Of a stretch of 64,000 nt of DNA, positions 19,763 through 28,684 are shown piece by piece; the first letter of the stretch is position 1, and each line of letters starts with the position of its first letter. A program made the translations under genes and the position numbers. The stretch lies in the NCBI RefSeq assembly GCF_009834125.1, contig NZ_CP047146.1, positions 620,001-684,000 on the forward strand, written 5' to 3'. The notes under the pieces are model-generated. The model was not told where the DNA came from, did not search any database, and worked only from the letters and a program-made list of their open reading frames with translations. The stretch is from Streptomyces sp. GS7. GTDB lineage: Bacteria; Actinomycetota; Actinomycetes; Streptomycetales; Streptomycetaceae.

Positions 19763-21054
19763 CCGAGGGAACGGAAGCCGCGGCGCAGGCGGTCGAGACG
19801 GCGGCCGAGGCGGCCGGGAACTGGGCCAGGGCCGGCCGCCAGGCGGGCTTCGCGGGCATGGCGATCGGTGTGGTCGCGGCGGGCGCGGCGGCCGGGGTGG
19901 CCATAGAGCGGATGACGGTCGGCCGCGGGATGCGCCGCCGGGCCCGGCTGGCGCTGGACGCGGCGGGGCCGTTCGGCACGCTGCGCGGCACCCCGGGGGC
20001 GGCGATCGCCGAGGACGGCACCGCGCTGTACTACGAGGTCGACGAGCCGGGGGGCCGGCAGCCGGGCAAGGCCCCCAAAGACGGCCGGAACGTCAGGGCC
20101 CCGCGGCTGAGCAAGGAGGTGCGGGCCGCCCAGGAGGCGCACAGCGGGCTGCGCAAGCGGCTGACGACCGCGCTGGGCCGGCGCGCGCCCGCGCCGACGG
20201 TCGTCTTCAGCCACGGCTACTGCCTGAGCCAGGACTCCTGGCACTTCCAGCGCGCCGCGCTGCGCGGCACGGTCCGCACCGTCCACTGGGACCAGCGCAG
20301 CCACGGCCGCTCGGCCCGCGGCCACGGGCAGATCGACGGCACGGAACCGGTCACCATCGACCTGCTGGGCCGGGACCTGAAGGCGGTGCTGGACGCCGCG
20401 GTGCCCGAGGGGCCGATCGTGCTGGTCGGGCACTCCATGGGCGGGATGACGGTGATGGCGCTGGCCGACCAGTTCCCCGAGTACGTCGCGGAGCGGGTGG
20501 TCGGGGTGGCCCTGATCGGGACGTCGGCGGGGCGGCTGAGCGAGGTCGGGTTCGGGCTGCCGTCGATGGGCTCGAAGGCGTTCCACTGGCTGGCGCCGGG
20601 CGTGCTCAGGGCGCTGGGCTGGCAGAGCGAGATCGTCGAGCGGGGGCGGCGGGCCACCGCGGACCTCTTCGCGGGGCTGATCAAGCGCTACTCCTTCGGC
20701 ACCCAGGACGTGGATCCGGCCATCGCGCGGTTCGGGGAGCGGCTGATCGAGGCGACCCCGATCGACGTGGTCGCCGAGTTCTTCCCGGCGTTCGCGGTGC
20801 ACGACAAGACCGACGCGCTGGTGGCCTACGACAACGTGCCGGCGCTGGTCCTCGCCGGGGAGAAGGACCTGATCACGCCGGCCGAGCACAGCCGGACCAT
20901 CGCCGAGGTGCTGCCCAACGCCGGGCTGGTGTGCGTCCCGGGCGCCGGGCACCTGGTGATGCTGGAGCGGCCCGAGCTGGTCAACGAGCACCTGGTGGCG
21001 CTGGTGGAGCGGGCGAGCGAGGCGTCCCGCAGTTCGCGTACGGCGCGCGCCTGA
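19759..21054 (+). CDS. Alpha/beta hydrolase
   Basis: A 431-residue protein that starts inside the alr stop codon (ATGA). A short cytoplasmic N-terminus is followed by a hydrophobic segment (about residues 33-52, GFAGMAIGVVAAGAAAGVAI), then a hydrolase domain with the nucleophile elbow GHSMGG (S226), the oxyanion stretch VFSHGYCLSQDSWHFQR and the C-terminal histidine in GAGHLVMLERPELV. The aspartate of the triad is likely in VLAGEKDLITP. The substrate is unknown. The coupling to alr and neighbouring tsaE is conserved in Streptomyces and suggests a housekeeping envelope role, which is inference. Confidence 0.88.
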   Translation: MTEGTEAAAQAVETAAEAAGNWARAGRQAGFAGMAIGVVAAGAAAGVAIERMTVGRGMRRRARLALDAAGPFGTLRGTPGAAIAEDGTALYYEVDEPGGRQPGKAPKDGRNVRAPRLSKEVRAAQEAHSGLRKRLTTALGRRAPAPTVVFSHGYCLSQDSWHFQRAALRGTVRTVHWDQRSHGRSARGHGQIDGTEPVTIDLLGRDLKAVLDAAVPEGPIVLVGHSMGGMTVMALADQFPEYVAERVVGVALIGTSAGRLSEVGFGLPSMGSKAFHWLAPGVLRALGWQSEIVERGRRATADLFAGLIKRYSFGTQDVDPAIARFGERLIEATPIDVVAEFFPAFAVHDKTDALVAYDNVPALVLAGEKDLITPAEHSRTIAEVLPNAGLVCVPGAGHLVMLERPELVNEHLVALVERASEASRSSRTARA

Positions 21055-21124
21055 GCGCCGCCCCGGCGGCGGCCCCGGCCGCGGTACGGGACCGCCGCCC
21101 CGTCCGGGCCGTACCATTTGCGAC

Positions 21125-21661
21125 ATGAGCACCACTGGCGCGATTGCCCATGTAACCGTCAAGTCCCCTGACCAGATGCGGGAGTTGGGCCGCAGACTGG
21201 CCCCGCTGCTGCGCCCCGGCGACCTGGTGCTGCTCACCGGCGAGCTGGGCGCGGGCAAGACGACGCTGACCCGCGGCCTGGGCGAGGGCCTGGGCGTACG
21301 CGGCGCGGTGACCTCGCCCACCTTCGTCATCGCCCGGGTGCACCCTCCGCTGACCGGCGGTCCGGCGCTGGTGCACGTCGACGCGTACCGCCTCGGCGGC
21401 GGGCTGGACGAGATGGAGGACCTGGACCTGGACGTCTCGCTGCCGGAGTCGGTGGTGGTCGTGGAGTGGGGCGAGGGCAAGGTCGAGGAGCTGTCCGAGG
21501 ACCGGCTGCACGTCGTCATCGGGCGCGCGGTGGGCGCCGAGGCGCCGGGCGGGGCAGACGGCCACCCCGAGGACGACGTGGACGACGTGCGCGAGGTGAC
21601 GGTCACCGGCGTGGGCGCGCGCTGGGCGGACGCCGGGCTGCCGGAGCTGGAGTTCTGCTGA
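21125..21661 (+). CDS. tsaE: tRNA threonylcarbamoyladenosine biosynthesis ATPase TsaE
   Basis: A 178-residue P-loop protein with Walker A TGELGAGKTTLTRG (about 38-51), then VTSPTFVIARVHPP and HVDAYRLGG, all TsaE signatures. TsaE hydrolyses ATP to recycle the TsaB-TsaD complex that installs t6A37 on ANN-decoding tRNAs. Its partners tsaB and tsaD lie 1.2 and 2.5 kb downstream. The C-terminal extension after about residue 140 is acidic and variable. The ATG start is supported by the domain beginning shortly after it. Confidence 0.95.
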   Translation: MSTTGAIAHVTVKSPDQMRELGRRLAPLLRPGDLVLLTGELGAGKTTLTRGLGEGLGVRGAVTSPTFVIARVHPPLTGGPALVHVDAYRLGGGLDEMEDLDLDVSLPESVVVVEWGEGKVEELSEDRLHVVIGRAVGAEAPGGADGHPEDDVDDVREVTVTGVGARWADAGLPELEFC

Positions 21662-21800
21662 CCGGGCCCCGCCGGCGGGGGTCGCCGAGCGGGCCGCCGG
21701 GCCCCGTACGGGGCTCCGCGCCCGGTAGTTTCCGACAAGCCGTCGGCATGATGTTGCGCGCGCGGTGCCGGACATGGTCACATGGGTGGGAGAGCCCTGG

Positions 21801-21819
21801 TTAGGTGTGCCTAAGTAAA
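21801..21819. promoter_or_regulatory. Candidate DmdR/IdeR-type iron box
   Basis: TTAGGTGTGCCTAAGTAAA matches the DtxR/IdeR consensus TTAGGTTAGCCTAACCTAA at 14 of 19 positions, including the whole left half TTAGGT and the central GCCTAA. It sits 43 bases before the ATG of the 86-residue ORF, where a repressor would block transcription. This is a consensus match by eye only. Confidence 0.4.
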
Positions 21820-21861
21820 GCCTGACCTCCGCAGCTTGCCCCAAAAGCCCGGGAGGCGTCC

Positions 21862-22122
21862 ATGTCCCCCCACCAGCCTGCAGCCCAGACGGCCGGGCGC
21901 GCCGAGCAGGACGCGCGGAAGACGCCGCCGTCGATGAACGAACTGCTGGCGGCGTGCGCCGCGGCCAGCGCCGTCTCCACGCCGCCCGGCGCCCCGGAGG
22001 AGAGCCGCGCGGTCGGGCGGGACGCGGCGCAGGAGGCGGGTGAAGCGGGCGAAGCAGACGAACCGGACGGCGGTGCCGGGCCCGGAGGCGGTGCGTCCAC
22101 CCCGGGGCGCGATGCGGCGTAG
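21862..22122 (+). CDS. Small alanine-rich hypothetical protein
   Basis: An 86-residue, Ala/Gly/Pro-rich, mostly disordered protein. The only structured-looking part is SMNELLAACAAASAVSTPP at about residues 25-42, followed by an acidic Gly-rich tail. A perfect GGGAGG lies 5 bases before the ATG, which is the strongest sign that the gene is real. A possible iron box lies upstream. It is on the same strand as tsaE but separated by 200 bases and convergent with the next gene. Function unknown. Confidence 0.55.
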   Translation: MSPHQPAAQTAGRAEQDARKTPPSMNELLAACAAASAVSTPPGAPEESRAVGRDAAQEAGEAGEADEPDGGAGPGGGASTPGRDAA

Positions 22123-22182
22123 CCCGTAGGAGCGAAGCGCCGGGGCCCGGGGAGCCGGGCCGCCGGCCTCGGCGGAGCGGGC

Positions 22183-22863
22183 TCAGGACACCACGACGAT
22201 CTTCCCGCCGCGCAGCGCGAAGTCCCACAGCGCCTTGCCGTCGTCCCGCGACTCCCGGATGCCGCCGGTCTTCTTCGCGCCGTCCGGCGCGGGCGTGGAG
22301 CCGTCGACGGCCGCACTGAAGCCGACGACCACCCCCTTGACGACGGCGAACCGCACGACGTGCTCGATCGCCACCCCGTCCGAGCCGGTCACGCTCACCG
22401 ACCGCGAGGTCACCGCGTACGCGCCCGGGGCCGGGCTCACCGTGCTCGGCGCCACCGGGAAGGTCCGCAGCGCCTTGCCGTCCGTGTCGACCAGCCAGAC
22501 CCGCTTGGCGCCCAGTGCGTACACGACCCGCTTGCCGGTGCCGGACGCCGCCGGGACCGGAGCCGGGGCGGCGGGGCTCTGCTCCTTCTTGCCGGCCTGG
22601 TCGTGGGCGGCCGGCTTCCGGTCGGCGGCGGGGCCGTCACCGCGGACCGCGGTCAGCGGGGCGGACGCGGAGGCGGACGCCTGGTAGCCGAGCACGCCGA
22701 TGGCGACCAGGGCGGCTGCGGTGAGCGCGGTGACGATCGTGCTGCTCTTAGCGGGCACCGCGGTGCCACCTTTCCGTACGCTCCCGGCCGCGGGCGCGGA
22801 GGGAGACTGCTGGCTGTGCTGACTGTGCTGGCTGGGGATCGACGGTAGCACCGCACCGGGCAC
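22183..22863 (-). CDS. Membrane-anchored external protein of unknown function
   Basis: A 226-residue protein. After a Ser/Gln/Pro-rich start, one hydrophobic segment (about residues 42-60, IVTALTAAALVAIGVLGYQA) is followed by an Ala/Pro linker and an external domain with repeated short beta patterns (VVYALGAKRVWLVDTDGK, then SRSVSVTGSDGVAIEHVVRF). The closing stretch GKALWDFALRGGKIVVV looks domain-like. There is no SHGC motif, so it is not an active L,D-transpeptidase. The true start may be one of several internal codons. It lies between the 86-residue ORF and tsaB and is divergent from tsaB. Confidence 0.65.
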   Translation of the reverse strand: MPGAVLPSIPSQHSQHSQQSPSAPAAGSVRKGGTAVPAKSSTIVTALTAAALVAIGVLGYQASASASAPLTAVRGDGPAADRKPAAHDQAGKKEQSPAAPAPVPAASGTGKRVVYALGAKRVWLVDTDGKALRTFPVAPSTVSPAPGAYAVTSRSVSVTGSDGVAIEHVVRFAVVKGVVVGFSAAVDGSTPAPDGAKKTGGIRESRDDGKALWDFALRGGKIVVVS

Positions 22864-22890
22864 CGCCGGCCGCGCCGTAGTCTTGAGGGC

Positions 22891-23550
22891 GTGCTGCTGC
22901 TAGCTCTTGACACCGCCACCCCCGCCGTCACGGTCGCGCTCCACGACGGCTCCCGTGTCCTCGCCGCCGCCGCCGAGGTGGATGCCCGCCGGCACGGCGA
23001 GCTGCTGCTGCCCGCCGTCGACCGGGTGCTGGCCGAGGCCGGACTGAAGCTCGACGCGGTCAGCGACATCGTCGTCGGCGTGGGACCCGGCCCGTACACC
23101 GGACTGCGGGTCGGGCTGGTGACCGCCGCGACCTTCGGGGCGGCGCTGGACGTGCCCGTCCACGGCCTGTGCTCGCTGGACGGCATCGCCTACGCCTCCG
23201 GCCTGACCGAGCCCTTCGTCGTGGCCACCGACGCCCGCCGCAAGGAGGTCTACTGGGCGCGCTACGCGGACGCGCACACCCGCCTGACCGAGCCGGCCGT
23301 GAACCGCCCCGCCGAGATCGCCGACGAGGTGGCCGGGGTCCCGGCCGTGGGCGCCGGCGCGCTGCTCTACGACACCGTGTTCACAGGCGTACGCCGCGAC
23401 GGGCCGGAGCACCAGTCCGCCGCCGCGCTCGCCGGGCTGGCCGCGCGGAAGCTGGCCGCGGGCGAGGAACTGCTGCCGCCCCGGCCGCTGTACCTGCGCC
23501 GCCCGGACGCCCAGGTGCCGGCCAACTACAAGGTGGTCACCCCGCGTTGA
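22891..23550 (+). CDS. tsaB: tRNA threonylcarbamoyladenosine biosynthesis protein TsaB
   Basis: A 219-residue ASKHA-fold protein starting MLLLALDTATPAVTVAL, with GVGPGPYTGLRVGL (about 67-80), the TsaB counterpart of TsaD. It lacks the metal-binding histidines and acts as the scaffold dimer partner of TsaD in t6A37 synthesis. The GTG start is 27 bases from the divergent gene. Its stop overlaps a possible TTG start of rimI (TTGA). Adjacent rimI and tsaD complete the usual tsaB-rimI-tsaD order. Confidence 0.95.
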   Translation: MLLLALDTATPAVTVALHDGSRVLAAAAEVDARRHGELLLPAVDRVLAEAGLKLDAVSDIVVGVGPGPYTGLRVGLVTAATFGAALDVPVHGLCSLDGIAYASGLTEPFVVATDARRKEVYWARYADAHTRLTEPAVNRPAEIADEVAGVPAVGAGALLYDTVFTGVRRDGPEHQSAAALAGLAARKLAAGEELLPPRPLYLRRPDAQVPANYKVVTPR

Positions 23551-23572
23551 GCGCCCGCCCGTCGCCCGACTA

Positions 23573-23630
23573 CCGCCCCTCGACGGCACCTGCCCCAGAC
23601 TCCGTCCGGGGGGACCTCCACCGCGGCGGC
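23573..23630. repeat. 58-bp inverted repeat, left copy
   Basis: Inverted copy of 23807-23864 with about four mismatches over 58 bases; the central 30 or so bases are identical. It lies just after the tsaB stop, inside the rimI 5' region. The core is GC-rich with a CCGTCCGGGGGGACC stretch. Confidence 0.8.
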
Positions 23631-23645
23631 ACCCCACCACCCGTC

Positions 23646-24194
23646 GTGCTGCGCGAGATGCGCTGGTGGGATCTGGAACCGGTGCTGGAGCTGGAGCGCG
23701 ACCTCTTCCCCGAGGACGCCTGGTCGCCCGGCATGTTCTGGTCCGAGCTGGCGCACGCCCGCGGGCCGCTGGCCACCCGCCGCTATCTGGTCGCCGAGCT
23801 GGAGGCGCCGTCGCGGTGGGGGTCCCCCCGGACGGAGTCTGGGGCAGGTGCCGCTGAGGGGCGGGCCGGCCGGATCGTCGGCTACGGCGGGCTGGCCGCC
23901 GTCGACGGCACCGGCGACATCCAGACCATCGCCACCGCCCGCGACCAGTGGGGCACCGGCCTCGGCGCCCGGCTGCTGTCCGAACTCCTCGGCGCCGCCA
24001 CCGACTTCGAGTGCCACGAGGTGCTGCTGGAGGTGCGGGTGGACAACGTCCGCGCACAGCGCCTCTACGAGCGCTTCGGCTTCGAGCCGATCGGCTTCCG
24101 CCGCGGCTACTACCAGCCCGGCAACGTCGACGCCCTGGTGATGCGCCGCACCACCCAGACCTCCTCCGAAGCACCCTCCGTACAAGGAACATGA
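23646..24194 (+). CDS. rimI: Ribosomal protein S18-alanine N-acetyltransferase-like protein
   Basis: A 182-residue GNAT acetyltransferase. The opening [25 protein letters not shown] is typical of RimI, and the acetyl-CoA loop is [12 protein letters not shown] (motif A, about residues 99-110). The C-terminal [27 protein letters not shown] completes the family. I chose the GTG at 23646; a TTG at 23547 overlapping the tsaB stop would add 33 residues made largely of repeat sequence. A second in-frame repeat copy adds about 20 residues ([13 protein letters not shown] and following) in a surface loop. The stop overlaps the tsaD region by ATGA. Confidence 0.85.
   Translation: MLREMRWWDLEPVLELERDLFPEDAWSPGMFWSELAHARGPLATRRYLVAELEAPSRWGSPRTESGAGAAEGRAGRIVGYGGLAAVDGTGDIQTIATARDQWGTGLGARLLSELLGAATDFECHEVLLEVRVDNVRAQRLYERFGFEPIGFRRGYYQPGNVDALVMRRTTQTSSEAPSVQGT
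23807..23864. repeat. 58-bp inverted repeat, right copy inside rimI
   Basis: Reverse complement of 23573-23630 with about four mismatches. It is read in-frame within rimI and adds the loop [14 protein letters not shown]. The spacer between the two copies is 176 bases. Confidence 0.8.
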
Positions 24195-24199
24195 GAATC

Positions 24200-25330
24200 A
24201 TGGCTGACTCAGCTGACTCCCGCGGCGGACCGCTCGTCCTCGGCATCGAGACCTCCTGCGACGAGACCGGTGTCGGCATCGTCCGCGGCCACACCCTCCT
24301 CGCGGACGCGGTCGCCTCCAGCGTCGACGAGCACGCCCGCTTCGGCGGTGTGGTGCCGGAGGTGGCCTCCCGCGCCCACTTGGAGGCGATGGTGCCCACC
24401 ATCCAGCGCGCGCTGAAGGACGCCGGGGTCGCGGCGAGCGACCTGGACGGCATCGCGGTCACCGCCGGCCCCGGCCTGGCGGGCGCACTGCTGGTCGGCG
24501 TCTCGGCCGCCAAGGCGTACGCCTACGCCCTGGGCAAGCCGCTGTACGGCGTCAACCACCTCGCCTCGCACATCTGCGTCGACCAGCTGGAGCACGGCCC
24601 GCTGCCGGAGCCGACCATGGCTCTGCTGGTCTCCGGCGGCCACTCCTCCCTCCTCCTGGCCCCCGACATCACCTCCGACGTACGGCCGCTGGGCTCGACG
24701 ATCGACGACGCGGCGGGCGAGGCGTTCGACAAGGTGGCGCGGGTGCTCAACCTCGGCTTCCCCGGCGGCCCGGTCATCGACCGCTGGGCCCGCGAGGGCG
24801 ACCCGGAGGCGATCCGCTTCCCGCGCGGGCTGACCGGCTCCCGCGACCCGCGCTACGACTTCTCCTTCTCCGGCCTGAAGACCGCGGTGGCCCGCTGGAT
24901 CGAGGCGAAGCGGGCAGCCGGCGAGGAGGTGCCGGTGGCGGACGTCTCGGCGTCCTTCCAGGAAGCCGTCGTCGACGTGCTGACCCGCAAGGCCGTCCGC
25001 GCCTGCAAGGACAGCGGCGTGGACCACCTGATGATCGGCGGCGGGGTAGCGGCCAACTCCCGGCTGCGGGCGATGGCCCAGCGCCGCTGCGAGGACGCCG
25101 GCATCCGGCTGCGGGTGCCGCGGCCCAAGCTGTGCACCGACAACGGCGCGATGGTGGCGGCCCTCGGCGCGGAGATGGTGGCCCGCAACCGCCCTGCGTC
25201 CGCCTGGGACCTCTCGGCGGACTCCTCGCTCCCGGTCACCGAGACCCACGTCCCGGGCCCGCACGGCCACGACCACGCACCCGACCATGATCACTTCCAT
25301 GAGCTGAGCAAGGACAACCTGTACTCCTGA
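24200..25330 (+). CDS. tsaD: tRNA N6-adenosine threonylcarbamoyltransferase TsaD
   Basis: A 376-residue ASKHA-fold enzyme that transfers the threonylcarbamoyl group to A37 of ANN-decoding tRNAs. It starts with [23 protein letters not shown] holds metal-binding His residues; the C-terminal [13 protein letters not shown] closes the fold. I chose the ATG at 24200 because AAGGAA is 10 bases away, against 1 base for the ATG at 24191. The C-terminus has an unusual His-rich tail, [13 protein letters not shown], before ELSKDNLYS. It is the last gene of the tsaB-rimI-tsaD run. Confidence 0.96.
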   Translation: MADSADSRGGPLVLGIETSCDETGVGIVRGHTLLADAVASSVDEHARFGGVVPEVASRAHLEAMVPTIQRALKDAGVAASDLDGIAVTAGPGLAGALLVGVSAAKAYAYALGKPLYGVNHLASHICVDQLEHGPLPEPTMALLVSGGHSSLLLAPDITSDVRPLGSTIDDAAGEAFDKVARVLNLGFPGGPVIDRWAREGDPEAIRFPRGLTGSRDPRYDFSFSGLKTAVARWIEAKRAAGEEVPVADVSASFQEAVVDVLTRKAVRACKDSGVDHLMIGGGVAANSRLRAMAQRRCEDAGIRLRVPRPKLCTDNGAMVAALGAEMVARNRPASAWDLSADSSLPVTETHVPGPHGHDHAPDHDHFHELSKDNLYS

Positions 25331-25401
25331 CGGCGGCTCCGCCCGGCGCAGGTCTTACCCTGGGCAGCAGCACAGGCGCGGGCACGGGGAGGCGGCAGGC
25401 T

Positions 25402-25767
25402 GTGGACTGGTTCTGGTGGGTCTTCATCTTCTTCATGGCGGGCGGCTTCGCCAAGGTGGCCGACACCGCCCGTACGGCCCTGCGGACGCGCCACGAGCGC
25501 AAGATGGAGCGACTGGAGACGGCCCGCCAGGAGCGGCACGAGCTGGCCGCCGCGCACAAGCCGCCGGAGCCGGTGTGCGGCTGCACCCACCACCTCGCCA
25601 AGCATGACAAGAAGGGCAAGTGCCACGAGCTGGTGCAGGTGCCCGTCGCCTGGGACGCGGACCACAAGCCGGTCCAGTACGAGGCCGGCCAGTGCACCTG
25701 CCAGCAGTACGTGGGCCCGCAGCCGCTCTCCCAGGTCTACGCCGAGGACCTGACGGACCTGGCCTGA
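25402..25767 (+). CDS. Small membrane protein with a cysteine/histidine-rich tail
   Basis: A 121-residue protein starting with one membrane segment (MDWFWWVFIFFMAGGFAKVA), then a charged helix (RHERKMERLETARQERHEL) and a tail with CGCTHHLAKHDKKGKCHELV and CTCQQYVGPQPLSQ. The spacing of Cys and His looks like a metal-binding site facing the cytoplasm. I recognise it as a conserved Streptomyces type, without a known function. The GTG follows the GGGGAGGCGGCAGGCT stretch, a usable ribosome binding site. It lies 71 bases after tsaD. Confidence 0.75.
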   Translation: MDWFWWVFIFFMAGGFAKVADTARTALRTRHERKMERLETARQERHELAAAHKPPEPVCGCTHHLAKHDKKGKCHELVQVPVAWDADHKPVQYEAGQCTCQQYVGPQPLSQVYAEDLTDLA

Positions 25768-25777
25768 ACGGCCTGCG

Positions 25778-26965
25778 TCAGGCGGTGTCCGCCGCGGGGT
25801 GCCCCAGCAGCATCGTGGGCGCCCCCGCGACCCGGGTGAGGAAGACCGTGCAGGAATGCGGCCCGCCGAGCTTCAGCTTTCTGCGCAGCTCCTCGGGCTC
25901 CACGGCGGACCCGCGCTTCTTGATCACCGCGACGCCGACCCCGCGCTCCCGCAGCAGCGCCTTCAGCTTCTTGACGTTGAACGGCAGCACATCGGTGATC
26001 GCGTACGCGGTCGCGTACCGCGTCGGCACCAGCCGATCCGCCGTCACATACGCGATCGTCGGATCGATCAGCCGCCCGCCGACCTCCTGGGCGACATCGG
26101 CGACCAGATGCGCCCGGATCACCGCGCCGTCCGGCTCGTAGAGCCAGCCGCCGACGGGGCCCGGCTCCGGGTCGGGCAGCCCGGCGCCCAGCAGGGACGC
26201 CCCCGAGGGCAGCAGGGTGGCCCGCCGGCCGCCGCCCTCGCCCGTCCCGAACCACAGGACGGCCTCCTTCACGTCGCCCGCGTCGGAGATCCACTCCGTC
26301 TCCGCGTCCTCGGGCAGCGCCTCGTGCGGCACCCCGGGCGCGATCTTCAGCGCCGCGTACCGCGCCGTACGGGCCGTCTCGACGGCCCACGACAGCGGCG
26401 GGGAGTACGCCTCCGGGTCGAAAATGCGGCCACCGCGGGGCTTGCTGCGCCGGGCCGGGTCGACGAACACCGCGTCGTACCCGGCGGTGTCCACCTCCGT
26501 CACGTCCGCGCAGCGCACCTCGATCAGCTCCGCGAGCCCCAGCGCTTCGGCGTTCGCCCGGGCCGCGGCGCAGGCCAGCGGGTCGCGGTCGACGGCCAGC
26601 ACCCGGATCCCGGCGCGGGCCAGTGCCAGCGCGTCGCCGCCGACGCCGCAGCACAGGTCGGCGAGCGTACGGACGCCGAGCCCGGCCAGCCGGGCGGCGC
26701 GGTGCGCTGCGACGGAGGTGCGGGTGGACTGCTCGACGCCGTTGGGCGTGAAGTACATCCGCTCGGCGTCCGCGCCGAACTTCGCCGCCGCCCGGCGCCG
26801 CAGCTGCGCCTGCCCGATGGCGGCGGAGACCAGCGGCGCGGGGTGGTCGCGGCGCAGCCGGGTCGCGGCGGCCAGCTCGTCCGCGGCGTCCAGGTGCCGC
26901 AGTTCGTCCAGCAGCGCCTGCCCCTCGGGGGTGAGCAGCGCGGCGAAGGTGTCGAGGTCGGTCAT
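25778..26965 (-). CDS. Class I SAM-dependent methyltransferase
   Basis: A 395-residue protein. The central Rossmann domain (about 90-270) has the SAM-binding motif LADLCCGVGGDALALARAG followed by VLAVDRDPLACAAARANAEALG, then the acidic catalytic-loop region VFVDPARR. The N-terminal and C-terminal thirds do not match a well-defined domain to my eye, although the C-terminal part, ending GAPTMLLGHPAADTA, resembles THUMP-like RNA-binding modules in annotated homologues. An RNA target is possible but unproven. The ATG at 26965 gives MTDLDTFAALL; one at 26974 adds three residues. It runs against the small membrane gene. Confidence 0.8.
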   Translation of the reverse strand: MTDLDTFAALLTPEGQALLDELRHLDAADELAAATRLRRDHPAPLVSAAIGQAQLRRRAAAKFGADAERMYFTPNGVEQSTRTSVAAHRAARLAGLGVRTLADLCCGVGGDALALARAGIRVLAVDRDPLACAAARANAEALGLAELIEVRCADVTEVDTAGYDAVFVDPARRSKPRGGRIFDPEAYSPPLSWAVETARTARYAALKIAPGVPHEALPEDAETEWISDAGDVKEAVLWFGTGEGGGRRATLLPSGASLLGAGLPDPEPGPVGGWLYEPDGAVIRAHLVADVAQEVGGRLIDPTIAYVTADRLVPTRYATAYAITDVLPFNVKKLKALLRERGVGVAVIKKRGSAVEPEELRRKLKLGGPHSCTVFLTRVAGAPTMLLGHPAADTA

Positions 26966-27023
26966 CTGCACCATTGTGGGCCAGCCGCCCGGCCGCGCCC
27001 GCGCCGGGCCCGGCGCCTCGGCC

Positions 27024-28511
27024 CTACGCCTCGGGCTCGCCGCCGGTGATCCGGCGCACCCGCTGGGTGGCGTCCGCGGCCGCCGCCGGGCGGACCGGCT
27101 CGCGCCGCCGCTGGGCGCTGTCGCTGACCCGCAGCAGCACCGCCACCATCACCCAGTTCGCGACCAGCGACGAACCGCCCTTGGCGAGGAACGGCAGCGC
27201 CTTGCCGGTGAGCGGGATCAGGCCGGTGACGCCGCCGGTGACGACGAAGACCTGGAGCAGCAGCGCCCCGGAGAGCCCGACCGCCAGCAGCTTGCCGAAC
27301 GGGTCGCGGGCGGTCAGCCCCACCCGCAGCCCGCGCTGGGCGAGCAGTGCGTACAGCAGCAGGACGGCCATCACTCCGGCCAGCCCCAGCTCCTCGCCGA
27401 CGGTGGTGAGGATGAAGTCGCTGTTGCCGGCGAAGCCGATCAGCTCGGGGTGGCCCTGGCCCAGGCCGGTGCCGCCGATGCCGCCGCTGCCGAAGCTGAA
27501 CAGGGCCTGCGCGGCCTGGTCGGAGATCAGGCCCGGCGGCCGCTGGTTCGGCGGCAGGAAGATGTCCATCGGGTGCAGCCAGGCCATCACACGGCCCTTG
27601 ACGTGCGGCTCGGTGGAGCCGACGACGCCGGCGCCGACCACGGCCATGGCCAGGCCGCAGATCACCCAGCTGGTGCGCTCGGTGGCCATGTAGAGCATGA
27701 TCACGAAGACGCCGAAGAAGATCAGCGAGGTGCCCAGGTCCCGTTCGAAGACCAGCACCAGCAGGCTGATGACCCAGATCGTGAAGATCGGCCCGAGCTG
27801 CCGGCCGGGCGGCAGCTGCATGCCCATGACCCGGCGCCCCGACAGCGCCAGTGCATCGCGGCTGACCGTGAGGTACCCCGCGAAGAACACCACGATCATG
27901 ATCTTCACGAACTCGCCGGGCTGCAGCGACAGCGGCCCCAGCAGGATCCAGCGCTTGGCGCCGTACATGTCCGCGCCGAAGAAGGCCGGCGCCATCAGCA
28001 GCACCAGCGCGACCGCCATCGTCAGGTAGATGTAGCGCTGCAGGATCCGGTGGTCGCGCAGCACCATCAGGATCACGATGCAGACCGCGACCCCGATGAC
28101 CGTCCACACCAACTGCCCGGTGGCCGCCTGCCCGATCTTCAGCCGCGGCTTCTCCGCGTACGTGATGTCCAGCCGGTGCAGCAGGACCAGGCCGATGCCG
28201 GTGAGCAGCGTGGACAGCGGCAGGATCAGCGGATCGGCGCGCGGCGCGAAGCGGCGGACGACCAGGTGCGGGACCAGCGCGATGAAGAACATGCTGACCG
28301 CGAAGCCGGCCAGCCCGCCGGGCAGCGAGTCCTTCATCGACAGCTCGGTGTAGGCGTAGCCGAAGACGGTGATCAGGACGACGAAGCCGAGCAGCCAGGC
28401 TTCGGTTCGCCGGCGGTTCGGGGCCTGCGCGAGCGCCGCGAACGTCATGGTGCGCTCGGCGTCGCTTTCCGGGCCCCCGGGATCCTGGGGGGCGCTGGTC
28501 AGTCCACGCAC
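27024..28511 (-). CDS. SEDS-family (FtsW/RodA/SpoVE) membrane protein
   Basis: A 495-residue polytopic protein with about ten hydrophobic helices. It has the family landmarks LERDLGTSLIFFGVFVIMLY (after helix 7, with the Asp of the proposed active region in FERDLGTS) and a stretch near the C-terminus, SDFILTTVGEELGLAGVM, typical of peptidoglycan glycosyltransferase SEDS proteins. The GTG at 28511 has GGAGGAACC just before it. SEDS proteins polymerise lipid II with a class B PBP. No PBP gene is next to it here, so its partner is unknown. It is divergent from groES. Confidence 0.9.
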   Translation of the reverse strand: MRGLTSAPQDPGGPESDAERTMTFAALAQAPNRRRTEAWLLGFVVLITVFGYAYTELSMKDSLPGGLAGFAVSMFFIALVPHLVVRRFAPRADPLILPLSTLLTGIGLVLLHRLDITYAEKPRLKIGQAATGQLVWTVIGVAVCIVILMVLRDHRILQRYIYLTMAVALVLLMAPAFFGADMYGAKRWILLGPLSLQPGEFVKIMIVVFFAGYLTVSRDALALSGRRVMGMQLPPGRQLGPIFTIWVISLLVLVFERDLGTSLIFFGVFVIMLYMATERTSWVICGLAMAVVGAGVVGSTEPHVKGRVMAWLHPMDIFLPPNQRPPGLISDQAAQALFSFGSGGIGGTGLGQGHPELIGFAGNSDFILTTVGEELGLAGVMAVLLLYALLAQRGLRVGLTARDPFGKLLAVGLSGALLLQVFVVTGGVTGLIPLTGKALPFLAKGGSSLVANWVMVAVLLRVSDSAQRRREPVRPAAAADATQRVRRITGGEPEA

Positions 28512-28684
28512 GGTTCCTCCGCCATCGATGGTCAGGGCCGCGGTGCGGCCGGGTCTTGGCCCGGTTGTCAGCGGTCCGGGGAGCTAGACGGGGCATCGCC
28601 GGGCCTGGTTGCAGCGGAACAGCAAGGTGTGTCCGAGTCCACCCGGCGGCCGTCGACAGGGACACGGTACGCGTCCCCGGCGCG

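Noticed and set aside
22183..22863. L,D-transpeptidase assignment for the membrane protein before tsaB
   Set aside because: The catalytic SHGC motif is absent; I left it as unknown.
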